Shown: piece after piece, positions 18,301-25,797 of the stretch
Position numbering within the stretch: position 1 is the first letter of the stretch
Layout: the number at the start of each line of letters is the position of its first letter
NCBI RefSeq assembly: GCF_015356865.1
Contig: NZ_JAAFZA010000025.1
Coordinates: 1 to 64,000 of the forward strand
Source of the DNA: Catenulispora pinisilvae
GTDB taxonomy: Bacteria > Actinomycetota > Actinomycetes > Streptomycetales > Catenulisporaceae
Reading direction: 5' to 3'
Length of the DNA: 64,000 nt
The notes under the pieces: model-generated
Database searches by the model: none
Seen by the model: the letters and a program-made list of their open reading frames with translations, nothing else
What the model was told of the DNA's origin: nothing
Program-made: the position numbers and the translations under genes

Positions 18301-19001
18301 TAGTGTTTCGCGGTCGCCGCCGCCTTCAGATAGGGGGACAGCGGCTTGCCGTTCGGGTCGTTGCCCTGGAAACCGTTGACGAAGGCGCCCGCCATCTGCC
18401 CGACCAGATACGGGTCCTCCCCGAAGGCCTCGTTGTTGCGGCCCCAACGCGGATCGCGGTCCATGTTCACGTTCGGGGCCCAGTAGGTCAGGTATCCGTA
18501 GTCGCTCGCCGAGGGACCCAGGTTGTTCTCAGAGACGCCGAACAGCGACTTGTCCAGAAGGCCGCGAGCCTCATCGGACATCGCGGTCGTCTCCTGGTAC
18601 ATCAGGCTGGGATCCCAGGACATCGTCGAGGCGAAGTCGACGGGGAAGCTGGTGGCGTAGGGGTGGTTGGTGCCGTGGGCGTCGTTGTACTGCGTGGTGC
18701 CCAGGTAGGCGACGCCGTGCGCGGCCTCGTTGTCGTAGTTGTACTGCTGTATCCCCAGCCGTGGGATCGCCGGCGCGACCATGTCGTTGAGCTGCGCGAC
18801 CTTCTCAGGGAACGTCATCCGCGAGACGAGGTCGGCGGCGCGCTCGGCGAACGTGTGGTGGGTGTCTCGGTAGACCGGAACCGGGCCGGATGCCGCGGTG
18901 CTCGCCGCGGCCGAATGCACCACGGCGGGCGCGATCGACGCGGCCAGGCTGATCGCACACGTGGCGATGAGGCCACGTCTGCGCAGAGCTCTGCTTTGCA
19001 T
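15336..19001 (-). CDS. Secreted multidomain GH3 glycosidase
   Basis: The 1221-residue secreted enzyme reads in order: signal peptide (to ~38); GH3 N-terminal barrel (~45-370) with nucleophile Asp318 in YTTSDCGAI; GH3 C-terminal sandwich (~430-690); fibronectin-III-like domain (~720-830); bacterial Ig-like Big2-type domain (~840-945, ASSNPRVATVSPAGVV); NEW3-type domain (~945-1030, LNVPSGWKATS); and a C-terminal beta domain (~1040-1221) homologous to the end of the GH27 protein (shared GSTLGILG, HVF). GH3 enzymes are exo-acting beta-glucosidases, beta-xylosidases or beta-N-acetylglucosaminidases. The SDC variant of SDW and the N-terminal barrel sequence are closest to the beta-xylosidase/glucosidase branch, but the substrate is open. 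ATG at 19001 is preceded by AAGGTG. Confidence 0.9.
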   Translation of the reverse strand: MQSRALRRRGLIATCAISLAASIAPAVVHSAAASTAASGPVPVYRDTHHTFAERAADLVSRMTFPEKVAQLNDMVAPAIPRLGIQQYNYDNEAAHGVAYLGTTQYNDAHGTNHPYATSFPVDFASTMSWDPSLMYQETTAMSDEARGLLDKSLFGVSENNLGPSASDYGYLTYWAPNVNMDRDPRWGRNNEAFGEDPYLVGQMAGAFVNGFQGNDPNGKPLSPYLKAAATAKHYAVHSEEDTPDGVPDGRWGNNSVVSETNLRDYYTAQFGDLIENSHIAGLMTSYNAINGTPSTADTYTTNLLAGRTYGFDGYTTSDCGAIGTIYGVGPHSGHDWAPPGWTTDGTDWTETATGTKVPVQAGAIAMALRSGTIMNCGGPETTLANVQAAITAGLLSVGVIDADLVKVFTVRMATGEFDPPSSVGYTKIGKDQVESPAHQQLAKAVADNSLVLLQNNKVPGSTAPLLPANPAKLNHVVVLGDLANTVNLGGYSSSPTYTTSPLQGITAAVHAVNPSATITYDAAGTSSTSSTPVTLSAATQQAIKNADLVVTLIGTTTANEQEGTDRLSLAIPGDYRSLISAVDAVGNPKTALVIQGDGPLTLDDGTATTKSVLATDPAILFSGYNGQAQGTALADVLFGKQNPSGHLNFTWYKNDSQLPAADDYGLAPADTGGLGRTYQYFTGAPTFPFGYGLSYSNFAYSHLSIDHSAPTADDTVKATFTVTNTGSAAGATVAQLYAASPTGAANMPIKRLVGFQKTKVLAPGAAQTITIPVKISDLALWNATANKMEVTDGAYGFQIGSDAAAVKLSAPVTVSGAMAQDVKYVTVQPAGVVYHAGDTIDLTAKNPWLKDDSGQNPAVVADGVVEAVNNDQSFADLSEQTVTYASSNPRVATVSPAGVVTAASDGVATITVTVKDANGKSASGSAPFVVQGGFTVSAPPAIAAGGSVTATATYTNHTSANTTNVALGLNVPSGWKATSTTPTAFASIAPGHSVQSQWTVTAPTGAAPGAMDLSAQLSVGRIATESVAATVDVAYASQAAAFSNVGISDDASPSSANLDGGGLSLSAQALAGAGLTPGKPFTHNGVTFTWPAVQAGQNDNIVANGQTVPVSGAGSTLGILGTADNGTAGGTGTIVYTDGTSQPFSLTFGDWWASAAPGTDIAATAPYINATTGKMNQAVNLYYQGIPLAAGETVQYLVLPTVSATASKGASAMHVFAMAVS

Positions 19002-19059
19002 GGTTCACCTTCGAGGGGTCGGCGTCGCCCGGGGCGGACGGCGGCTCATGGACGGGGGT

Positions 19060-19147
19060 GAATTGCGCTGAAGCGGTGCTGGGCTGTGCTGGGCTTGTGC
19101 TGCGCTGGGCGGTGCTTGGCTTGTGCTGTGCTGGGCTGTTCGGGGAC
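19060..19147. repeat. Low-complexity gctgtgctgggctt repeat
   Basis: Degenerate 5/10-bp tandem repeats built on tgctgggct and tgtgctg fill the GH3 leader region upstream of its start, just before the terminator hairpin of the next gene. Confidence 0.7.
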
Positions 19148-19190
19148 GCGAGCGGCGGAAGGGCCGAGAGGTCGCCCTTCCGCCGCTCGC
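19148..19190. terminator. Perfect 16-bp-arm hairpin terminator
   Basis: gcgagcggcggaaggg (19148-19163) pairs perfectly with cccttccgccgctcgc (19175-19190) around an 11-nt loop, right after the stop of the minus-strand gene ending at 19212. It isolates that gene from the GH3 gene. Confidence 0.88.
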
Positions 19191-19211
19191 CGGCTGGAAC
19201 GCCGAGACGGC

Positions 19212-21986
19212 CTACGGGGTCGCGGGCGTTGAGGCGCGCGATCCGGATCCGACGGTGAAACCGGTCAGGACTCGGTCCTCGCGGGCTGCGCCGTTGTAGG
19301 TGGTCTGCGCGGTGACGGTGAAGGACGCCGAAGCCTCGTTCTTCGGCGGCGTCAGGGTCCAGGTGGTGCTGACGCTCTTCCCGGCGGCCACCGAGCCGTG
19401 GGTCGCCGGGGTGGCTGCGTGCGCGGTCCAGCCGGTGGGGGCGTCGATGACCGTGGACACGTTCTTCTGCGCAGTGTTCGTGGTGTTGGTGTACGTGGTG
19501 GTGATCGTCACCGGAGCACCGGGGGATATGGCCGTCGGGGCTGTGATGGTGGCCGGCGCGGTGACCGTTTCGGGGCTGCCGACGGTCATGAACCGGATGT
19601 TCGCGGTGGATCCGGCGGCCCCGGTCGCGGTCGCCGTGATGCTCTGGCTTCCGGCGACGTAGGACGCCGAGCCGGTGACCGAGGCGGCGCCGAGGTTGTG
19701 CCAGGTGCTGTCGTAGACCGTGGCGGCCCCGGTGCCGTCGGCGACCAGGTAGCCGCCGGAGGGGACGTTGGCCGTGTAGGTCACGGTCGAGCCGTTGAGC
19801 GTCACCGCCATTTTGCTGACCGCGCCGCCGGAGGCTTGCAGCTGGAACTGCAACGGCTGCGCGGCGTGGGTGTTCGTGTACGACCACGTGTTCGGCGCGC
19901 CGTTGCCGCTGGCGGCGAGCGCCGAGGGGTACTGGACGTTGTACAGCTGCCAGGACTTGCCGGGCGTTGTGTTGACCAGGTGCCAGTAGGAGTTGAGGTC
20001 CTTCATCTCGTTCTGCTGCGCCGTGGTGAAGGCTCCGGCGTTACGCGCGCTCTCCCACTGGTTCCACGTGTCCATGATCTGGTTCGTGTCACCGGCGCTG
20101 TTCAGCGTGCTGACACTGGTCTCCAGGCCCGCGCCTGCGTTGTACGCGGCCATCTTCGACAGCTGCCACTCCTGGGACTGGAGGGCGTCGCCGGCGCCGA
20201 ACCCGAGCCAGCCCATCATCGCCGGCATGTAGTTCCGCTGGTAGTACGGCTGTAGTGAGATGGGCAGGTTGTCGGGATCGGTGTTCAGGCTGTGCTCGCC
20301 CCAGCTGACCCGGCCCTGGGCGTCCCAGGTGTTGGGGAGCAGGTTGCTGGCCTCGGTGACGGTGTCCGGGACCGCACCCTCGCCCCGGTAGACGCCGTTG
20401 ACCAGTTTCGCGGTGCCCATCACGCCGTATCCGGCCAGCGAGCCATCCTCCAGACCGTCGAATGACAGGGCCTTCATATTGGGGATGTCGAGCACTTGGG
20501 ACAGCCGGGTGGCGATCTGCGGGATCTCGCTGATGCCGCCGGTGAGCATGCCGTAGGCGTACTGCTGGATCCGGGACGTCGTGGCTCCGGTGGCGTAGGC
20601 GGCCGGTGTGGTGCCGTAGGCGCCGCGCTTGACGGCGACCTGCCATTCGGTGGGGGAGACCTGCGACACCGAGCTGTAGGTGAGCAGTTCGTTCCCGATC
20701 CGCAGGATGCTGCCCTGCCCGCCGTTGAACATCGCGTTGCCGCTGACGTAGACGGTGCTGTCGCCGGCGGCCGCGGGCCGGGTCAAGGCGGCTGAGCCGA
20801 CGGCGGCCAGGCCGGGGTCGGCGTTCGGGGTGACGTAGGAGTCGTTGGTGTCGACGAGGTTGGACAGGGTGTGCACGCCCACGCTGATCCCATAGCCGGC
20901 CGCGGCTGAAGCCAGGCTCGCGGCGCCGGTATCGGAGCCGCCGAAGGAATCATTGAACTGATAATGCCCCGCGGACTGCCAGGGTCCGTCGACGCCCGGC
21001 AGGGAGTAGACGTACTTCATCCCGGCTTCGCGTGCGTACTCGCTCGCCTGGGCGACGTTCCCGGTGTTCAGGTCGGACAGGACGAGCCAGGACTGCGAGG
21101 CTCCCTGGGAGACCTTGCCCCACTGTCCGTCGATCATCGGGTGCGGCAGGTTCTCGCCGGTCTCGATGCCCGACAGGGTGGGCAGGACGTTCCCCGGCGT
21201 GGTGCCGAACAGGGCGACCTCCGAGCCGGTGATCTGCCCGTCCGGGCCGGCCAGCGGCGGCACCGGGACGTTCGACTCGTTCATGTCCGACCAGCCGACG
21301 TACCGGTTGCGGGTCTTGCTGTAGTCGTAGGTGTAGGCCTGGAGGAAGCTGCCCCAAGGAGTCTGGTGGGCGGCGAACCAGCCGAAGGGCCAGTTCGAGA
21401 TTTCGGGGCTGACGTCGGTGAACGTCTGGCTGTCGAACTCATCGGGCCAGCCGCCGACGGTCTTGTCGTTGAGTTCGTGGATGCCGATGGCGAACGTGTC
21501 GTCGTGGACCACGCCGACGGTCTCACCGACGCTCTGGGTGATGCTGGTGGCGATCGGCCCCCACAGCAGAGTCTGTACATCCACCCCGGAGGGTGCGGAC
21601 ACGCCGGTCACGTCGAGGGTGGCGTAGCCGGACTTCGACCGCTCCTGGACCTTGACCGCGACGCCCTCGCCGCCGAAGGCGAACGTGTACGTCGCGGTGG
21701 CCGGGTCGAACGTCAGCCGGGTCGGGGCCTGCTTGGCGCCGTCGACCATGAGCTGGATCAGCGGTCCGTGGTTGGCCGGACTGGCGTAGTCGTGGTGGTT
21801 CACGGTGTCGATCAAGCCGGTCACCGTGCCGGTCGAGTTCAGCACGATGTCCAGCGCCCCGGCCCGGATGGTGAAGGGTCCGGAGGCGGCCTGTGCCGTC
21901 CCGGCGGACATCACCGTCCCACAGGCCAGCGTGATCGCCGATGTCAGGGCCGCATGTCGCGGCCACCGCCATCTTGTCGTTCTCAT
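19212..21986 (-). CDS. Secreted putative TIM-barrel glycosidase of unassigned family, with NEW3 domain
   Basis: The 924-residue secreted protein has a signal peptide (ALTSAITLACGTVMSAGTAQA). The N-terminal third is beta-rich (substrate-sandwich-like). A barrel-like segment follows, with strand-end blocks AGMKYVYSLPG, GISVGVHTLSN and MKALSFDGLEDGS; the last two are candidate catalytic strands. An inserted all-beta segment (STVYVSGNAMFNGGQGSILR) interrupts the barrel. The C terminus carries a NEW3-type Ig-like domain (DAPTGWTAHAATPATHG). I do not recognise a CAZy family with confidence; GH-clan alpha-glycosidases with inserted beta domains are the nearest impression. ATG at 21986 is preceded by AAGGAG at six bases. 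It follows the enolase-superfamily gene by 67 bp on the same strand, so co-transcription is likely. Confidence 0.7.
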   Translation of the reverse strand: MRTTRWRWPRHAALTSAITLACGTVMSAGTAQAASGPFTIRAGALDIVLNSTGTVTGLIDTVNHHDYASPANHGPLIQLMVDGAKQAPTRLTFDPATATYTFAFGGEGVAVKVQERSKSGYATLDVTGVSAPSGVDVQTLLWGPIATSITQSVGETVGVVHDDTFAIGIHELNDKTVGGWPDEFDSQTFTDVSPEISNWPFGWFAAHQTPWGSFLQAYTYDYSKTRNRYVGWSDMNESNVPVPPLAGPDGQITGSEVALFGTTPGNVLPTLSGIETGENLPHPMIDGQWGKVSQGASQSWLVLSDLNTGNVAQASEYAREAGMKYVYSLPGVDGPWQSAGHYQFNDSFGGSDTGAASLASAAAGYGISVGVHTLSNLVDTNDSYVTPNADPGLAAVGSAALTRPAAAGDSTVYVSGNAMFNGGQGSILRIGNELLTYSSVSQVSPTEWQVAVKRGAYGTTPAAYATGATTSRIQQYAYGMLTGGISEIPQIATRLSQVLDIPNMKALSFDGLEDGSLAGYGVMGTAKLVNGVYRGEGAVPDTVTEASNLLPNTWDAQGRVSWGEHSLNTDPDNLPISLQPYYQRNYMPAMMGWLGFGAGDALQSQEWQLSKMAAYNAGAGLETSVSTLNSAGDTNQIMDTWNQWESARNAGAFTTAQQNEMKDLNSYWHLVNTTPGKSWQLYNVQYPSALAASGNGAPNTWSYTNTHAAQPLQFQLQASGGAVSKMAVTLNGSTVTYTANVPSGGYLVADGTGAATVYDSTWHNLGAASVTGSASYVAGSQSITATATGAAGSTANIRFMTVGSPETVTAPATITAPTAISPGAPVTITTTYTNTTNTAQKNVSTVIDAPTGWTAHAATPATHGSVAAGKSVSTTWTLTPPKNEASASFTVTAQTTYNGAAREDRVLTGFTVGSGSRASTPATP

Positions 21987-22053
21987 GGAGTTCTCCTTGA
22001 CTCTCGCAACCGGTGTCTCCGGAAGCGAAAACTGGATGCCGCGAGCCTTTCGG

Positions 22054-23094
22054 TCAGCCGACGGCATCCCAGCCGATGCCCGGCGCACTCGGCGCCCGGA
22101 CCAGCCCGTCCGCGCCGACCAGCGGTTCGCGGACGACCGGGTTGGTGTAGACGAGGGATTCGTAGAAGGTGGTGTTCGGTATGGCCATGCACAGATGCGC
22201 CGAGGCCAGACCGGAGCCGTGCACTTCGGCGCGGAGCTGGAAGCTCTCGGCCAGGTGCGCGATGCGCATCGCGCCGGTGATGCCGCCCTTGAACTTGTCA
22301 CTGGTGCGCACATACGTCGCGGTGCCCGCCGCGATGAAGTCCGCGACGTTCCAGTGCGCGCCGTCGGAGGTCTCGGCGACCAGCAGCGGGACGTCCACGC
22401 GCTCGGCCAGCCGCTGGTAGGCGGTGATGCTGAACTCCCGCATCGGCTCCTCGTACCAGAGGTATCCGGCCTCTGACAGGGCCCGGCCGACGTAGACGGC
22501 GTCGGCGAGGTCGAACCCGGCCGAGCCGTCGTACATCAGCGGCACGTCGTCGCCGACGTGGGCCCGCAGCCTCTGGCACAGGTCGGCGTCGCGGCGGGCG
22601 TCACCCCAGGCGTGCAGCTTGATCGCGGGATAGCCGAGGGCCAGGCACTGGTCGGCGACGTCCAGGAACTCCTCGACCGTGGCGAACGTGACGGTGCTCG
22701 CGCAGGCCGGGATGGCGTCCCGGAAGGACCCGAGCAGCCGGTGCACCGGCAATCCGGCCTGCTTGCCCGCCAGGTCCCACAACGCGGTGTCGACCAGTCC
22801 GAAGGCGTAGACGGGGAACTCCTCGATCCGGTCGAGCTCCCACATCCGGTGCCACAGCAGTTCCCTGGCCAGCGGGTCCCGGCCGACCAGGTCGGCGCGG
22901 ATCCGGCGCGCGACCAGATCGGCGAGGATGACACCGCGCGGCGTGCGAGACTGCCCGATCAGGCCGGTGTCAGTGTGGATCCGCAGCACACCGCCGATCC
23001 CGGCCGGGTCCGAGCCCGGCAGCCCGGTGCGCCAGCGGAACGGCGGCATCGCGGGGGTGTCGACGAGCTCGACGGTGACATCAGTGATCTGCAT
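22054..23094 (-). CDS. Enolase-superfamily (mandelate racemase/muconate lactonizing type) sugar-acid dehydratase
   Basis: The 346-residue cytoplasmic enzyme has an N-terminal capping domain (~1-115) and a modified TIM barrel. Mg2+ ligands are readable as Asp in MYDGSAG, Glu in WYEEPM and Glu in VAETSD. A barrel Lys lies in AIKLHAWGD, and the general-base His is in AEVHGSGL. This pattern fits the MR-type subgroup, whose members mostly dehydrate acid sugars (galactonate, rhamnonate, fuconate, talarate). Which one is not decided by visible residues. Placement upstream of a secreted putative glycosidase suggests catabolism of a released sugar acid. Upstream gagagg serves as a ribosome site for ATG at 23094. 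Confidence 0.85.
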   Translation of the reverse strand: MQITDVTVELVDTPAMPPFRWRTGLPGSDPAGIGGVLRIHTDTGLIGQSRTPRGVILADLVARRIRADLVGRDPLARELLWHRMWELDRIEEFPVYAFGLVDTALWDLAGKQAGLPVHRLLGSFRDAIPACASTVTFATVEEFLDVADQCLALGYPAIKLHAWGDARRDADLCQRLRAHVGDDVPLMYDGSAGFDLADAVYVGRALSEAGYLWYEEPMREFSITAYQRLAERVDVPLLVAETSDGAHWNVADFIAAGTATYVRTSDKFKGGITGAMRIAHLAESFQLRAEVHGSGLASAHLCMAIPNTTFYESLVYTNPVVREPLVGADGLVRAPSAPGIGWDAVG

Positions 23095-23196
23095 GGCAGC
23101 CTCTCAGGTGCATTGACGTGCGGTGTTCTGGCCGGGTCGGCGGAGAACCGCGGGTGCGGATCCGCCGGCCCGGCTGCCTCTGGCGCTCTAGGAGGG

Positions 23197-23350
23197 CTAG
23201 CGGCGGACTTGCAGGTGGTAGGTAGCGGTGCCGTTCGCCATGGCGCCGGCCGTGTCCGCCGTGACGGTGAATGTGCTCAGGCCGGCCTTGACGGGGGATG
23301 CCGGTGATGCCGCCGGTGTCCTGGTTCAGCTTCAGCCCGGCCGGCCGGCC
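23197..23350 (-). pseudogene. Frameshifted remnant of a secreted protein's Ig-like (He_PIG) domain
   Basis: Read on the minus strand, PAGLKLNQDTGGITGI continues in another frame as PVKAGLSTFTVTADTAG and ends GTATYHLQVRR-stop at 23197. The joint is a GGGGG run near 23289-23293, where one extra base breaks the frame. The rejoined text is the classic putative-Ig (He_PIG) repeat found at the end of secreted glycosidases. No matching upstream coding region remains, so this is the tail of a deleted gene. Confidence 0.7.
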
Positions 23351-23748
23351 AGACTCATCCCGCGACTCTATGGCTGTCTAACTCGCATACATCGTCGACC
23401 TGGTGGTGCCGCGCTTCGGGTGGAAGCTGGCCCGATCCGGCCCGATCCGGCGCGATCGGCCGAGGTGGACGGGGCTTTGCCAGGGGGTTGCGCTGCCATC
23501 AGTGTGGAGGCGGAGGCGATGTCGGTCAAGAGGTTTGGTCGATCTATCGTTCATCAAGTGCTCACTTAGATCGTAAATATATGCCCTGAGCTCGCCGCCC
23601 GCCCGAGGTCGTGAGTGCCTCGCCCGCGCGCAGCGACGCCCTCGATCTGCTTGACTGGACGCGCATCACCGAATAGCTACGAAACAGGCGAGGCAAGCAT
23701 GCGGTGCAGCGCGCCGGCTGCCATGGCACGCCCCATAAGGAGGAAGCC
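23351..23748. other. Intergenic region upstream of first FadR-type regulator
   Basis: About 400 bp with no credible gene. It holds direct repeats of gatccgg (near 23431-23450), an inverted repeat AAGTG-CT-CACTT at 23556-23567 followed by an A/T-rich stretch (tcgtaaatatatg), which could be the promoter/operator of the regulator at 23749, and its ribosome site AAGGAGGA (23737-23744). Confidence 0.4.
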
Positions 23749-24516
23749 TTGACCCAGCCCGCGCCGGCCTCGTCCCAGCCGCCGGTCGAATCCGGCGCCT
23801 ATCGCCCCGGCTACGAACTCGCCGCCGAGCGCATCCTGGAGTACATCGTCCGCGAGCAGCTGGCGCCCGGCGCCCGGCTGCCGACCGAGAAGGACCTGGC
23901 CGAGACCCTCGAACTGAGCCGAGCCGTGGTCCGCGAAGCCGTGAAGATCCTTTCGGCGGTGGGCCGGCTGTCGGTGCAGAAGGGCCGAGGCATCTTCGTC
24001 GCGGCCCAGGACGACGAGAGCATCTGGCGTGATCACCTCGCCCGGTTCCTGCCCGCAGATCTGCGCCAGGTGGACGCACTGTTCGAGTTCCGGCTCCTGA
24101 TCGAGAGCAACGGAGCCGACATGGCTGCCCGGCGGGCCACGCCGGTCCAGGTCAAAGCCATCCGACAGGCCGCGCTGGAAACAGCCGAAGCGGCTGCCCG
24201 GGGCGATGTGGAGGCTTTCACGGACGCGGACAGCGACTTCCACGGACACATCGGCAAGGCCTCGGCCAACATGTTCCTGTCCGCGATGGTGGACTCCGCG
24301 CGCCGGTTGCAGGTGCAGACGTTCACGATCGGCATGGCCGGGACCGTCGGTGGTTCGCTGGCCGTCGCGGGGGAGCAGCACGAGGCCATCGCCGAGGCGA
24401 TCGGCTCCGGCGACCCGGAACTGGCCCGGCGGCTGATGGCCGAGCACATCGAGATGACCGCCGACCAGTATCAGTCCACGATCCAACGGCGTATCCGCGA
24501 CCACACGGCCGCCTGA
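23749..24516 (+). CDS. FadR-type GntR-family regulator, paralogue 1
   Basis: The 255-residue protein has a winged helix-turn-helix at about residues 22-88 (RLPTEKDLAETLELSRAVVR) and an FCD ligand domain from ~105 to 240. The FCD metal-binding pattern is seen in DSDFHGHIGKAS and EQHEAIAEAI. FCD regulators respond to carboxylic sugar acids or their breakdown products. TTG at 23749 sits six bases after AAGGAGGA and is preferred over the upstream GTG at 23704. It is a close paralogue of, and convergent with, the protein encoded at 24796-25551, separated by a 42-bp tandem repeat. It may control the enolase-superfamily gene or the adjacent transporter cassette (inference). Confidence 0.9.
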   Translation: MTQPAPASSQPPVESGAYRPGYELAAERILEYIVREQLAPGARLPTEKDLAETLELSRAVVREAVKILSAVGRLSVQKGRGIFVAAQDDESIWRDHLARFLPADLRQVDALFEFRLLIESNGADMAARRATPVQVKAIRQAALETAEAAARGDVEAFTDADSDFHGHIGKASANMFLSAMVDSARRLQVQTFTIGMAGTVGGSLAVAGEQHEAIAEAIGSGDPELARRLMAEHIEMTADQYQSTIQRRIRDHTAA

Positions 24517-24770
24517 CGCTGGGTGGACGCATGCCCTCGCGACCACATGGTCGCGTGGCGTCGGGTGGACGCATGCCGCCGCGATTACGTGGTCGCGTGC
24601 CGTCGGGTGGGCGCATGCCGCCGCGACCGCACGGCTGCCTGATGTCGGGCGGATGCATGCCGCTGCGATCACATGGCTTCGTGATGTCGGTGGATGCATG
24701 CCGCTGCGACCGTGCGGCTGCCTGACCCCGGGTGGCCGCACTCCGTCGCGACCACACCGCGCCCCCCGCC
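24496..24770. repeat. 42-bp imperfect tandem repeat between convergent paralogous regulators
   Basis: About six degenerate copies of a ~42-bp unit (core ggtggacgcatgccgccgcg) run from the last codons of the first regulator into the gap. The first copy contains that gene's stop TGA. One copy contains the perfect inverted repeat CGCGACCACATGGTCGCG (24538-24555), so the array may also act as a terminator. It has no unique spacers, so it is not a CRISPR array. Confidence 0.8.
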
Positions 24771-24795
24771 GCCGGGCGCACGCACGCCGCCACGA

Positions 24796-25551
24796 TCAGC
24801 CGGCGCCGTCATCGACCAGCCGCCGCTGTATCGCGGTCTGGAACTGTCGGGCGGTCTGGTCGATGTGCTCTGCCATCAGCCGCTCCGCCAACCGGTCCTC
24901 GCCCCCGGCGATGGCCTCGGCGATAGCCGTGTGCTGCTCGGCGGCGACGTCCAGGGAGCCGGCCGGGTTGTCGGCCAGGCCGATGGTGGCGACCTGTTGC
25001 TGGACGCGGCGGATCGCGTTGACCGCACCGGAGAAGAACATGTTGGCTGAGGCCTTCCCCACACAGTCGTGGAAGGCGTTGTCGGCGGTGATGAAGTCGC
25101 GGAGCACGCCGTCCTGCGCGGCTTGAGCCGTCATCGCGGCGGCCTGGCGGATGGCCTTCACCTGCGTCGGGGTGGCGCGTTGCGCCGCCAGTCCGGCGGC
25201 GGTGGTCTCCACCTGGTGCCGGAACTCCAGCAGTTCGTCGACCTGGCGCAGGTCGGCCGGCAGGAACTGGGCGAAGGCGTCCTGGAACAGGCCGTCGCGG
25301 GGCTCGGCGACGAACATGCCGCGCCCCTTCTGCACCGACAGCCGGCCCACCGCTGACAGGACTTTGACGGCCTCCCGGACCACCGTCCGACTCAGCCCGA
25401 GGGCGTCGGCCAGGTCCTTCTCGGTCGGCAGCCGGGAACCGGGTGCCAGTTGCTCGCGGACGATGTACTCCAGGATGCGCTCGGCGGCGACTTCGTAGCC
25501 GGGGCGGTAGCTCGCCGGCGGCTCGGCGCCGGGCGGGTCGGTGTCGGCCAA
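24796..25551 (-). CDS. FadR-type GntR-family regulator, paralogue 2
   Basis: The 251-residue protein has the same layout as paralogue 1: winged helix-turn-helix near residues 20-85 (RLPTEKDLADALGLSRTVVR) and an FCD domain (DNAFHDCVGKAS; EQHTAIAEAI). The two share long identical blocks such as RILEYIVREQLAPG and QKGRG, so this is a recent local duplication. It is divergent from the first sugar-uptake cassette (246-bp gap containing GATGT-GAG-ACATC), making it the most likely regulator of that cassette. Confidence 0.9.
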   Translation of the reverse strand: MADTDPPGAEPPASYRPGYEVAAERILEYIVREQLAPGSRLPTEKDLADALGLSRTVVREAVKVLSAVGRLSVQKGRGMFVAEPRDGLFQDAFAQFLPADLRQVDELLEFRHQVETTAAGLAAQRATPTQVKAIRQAAAMTAQAAQDGVLRDFITADNAFHDCVGKASANMFFSGAVNAIRRVQQQVATIGLADNPAGSLDVAAEQHTAIAEAIAGGEDRLAERLMAEHIDQTARQFQTAIQRRLVDDGAG

Positions 25552-25716
25552 GGTTCACCTCGTCGGTCGGATGCTTCGGGTCGGATGCTTCAGATCAATC
25601 TTGCTCCGTGTCGACCGTTATAGCAGAGCTAAGGGGTTGACGCGAGGAAAACTGTGGGTCAAACTCAAGCTCACGCCAGCGGAGGTCCGATCAGGGACCC
25701 CGGTCAACCCCGGATA

Positions 25717-25729
25717 GATGTGAGACATC
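25717..25729. promoter_or_regulatory. Candidate GntR operator
   Basis: GATGT-GAG-ACATC is a perfect 5-bp-arm palindrome lying in the divergent gap, 69 bp before the solute-binding protein start. It is short, so chance occurrence is possible. Confidence 0.35.
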
Positions 25730-25797
25730 ACCTGGGTGTGAGGTGTATATCCCCAGCACCATGAGTCGCGTCGTTCGACGTGTGAGGAGCAACCGCC

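Noticed and set aside
23351-23570. Transposase or integrase remnant upstream of the first FadR-type gene
   Set aside because: A short stretch looked vaguely like a DNA-recombinase tail, but no conserved motif, inverted ends or target duplication could be found.
24496-24770. Possible CRISPR array
   Set aside because: The ~42-bp units are contiguous tandem repeats without unique spacers, and no cas-like genes are nearby.
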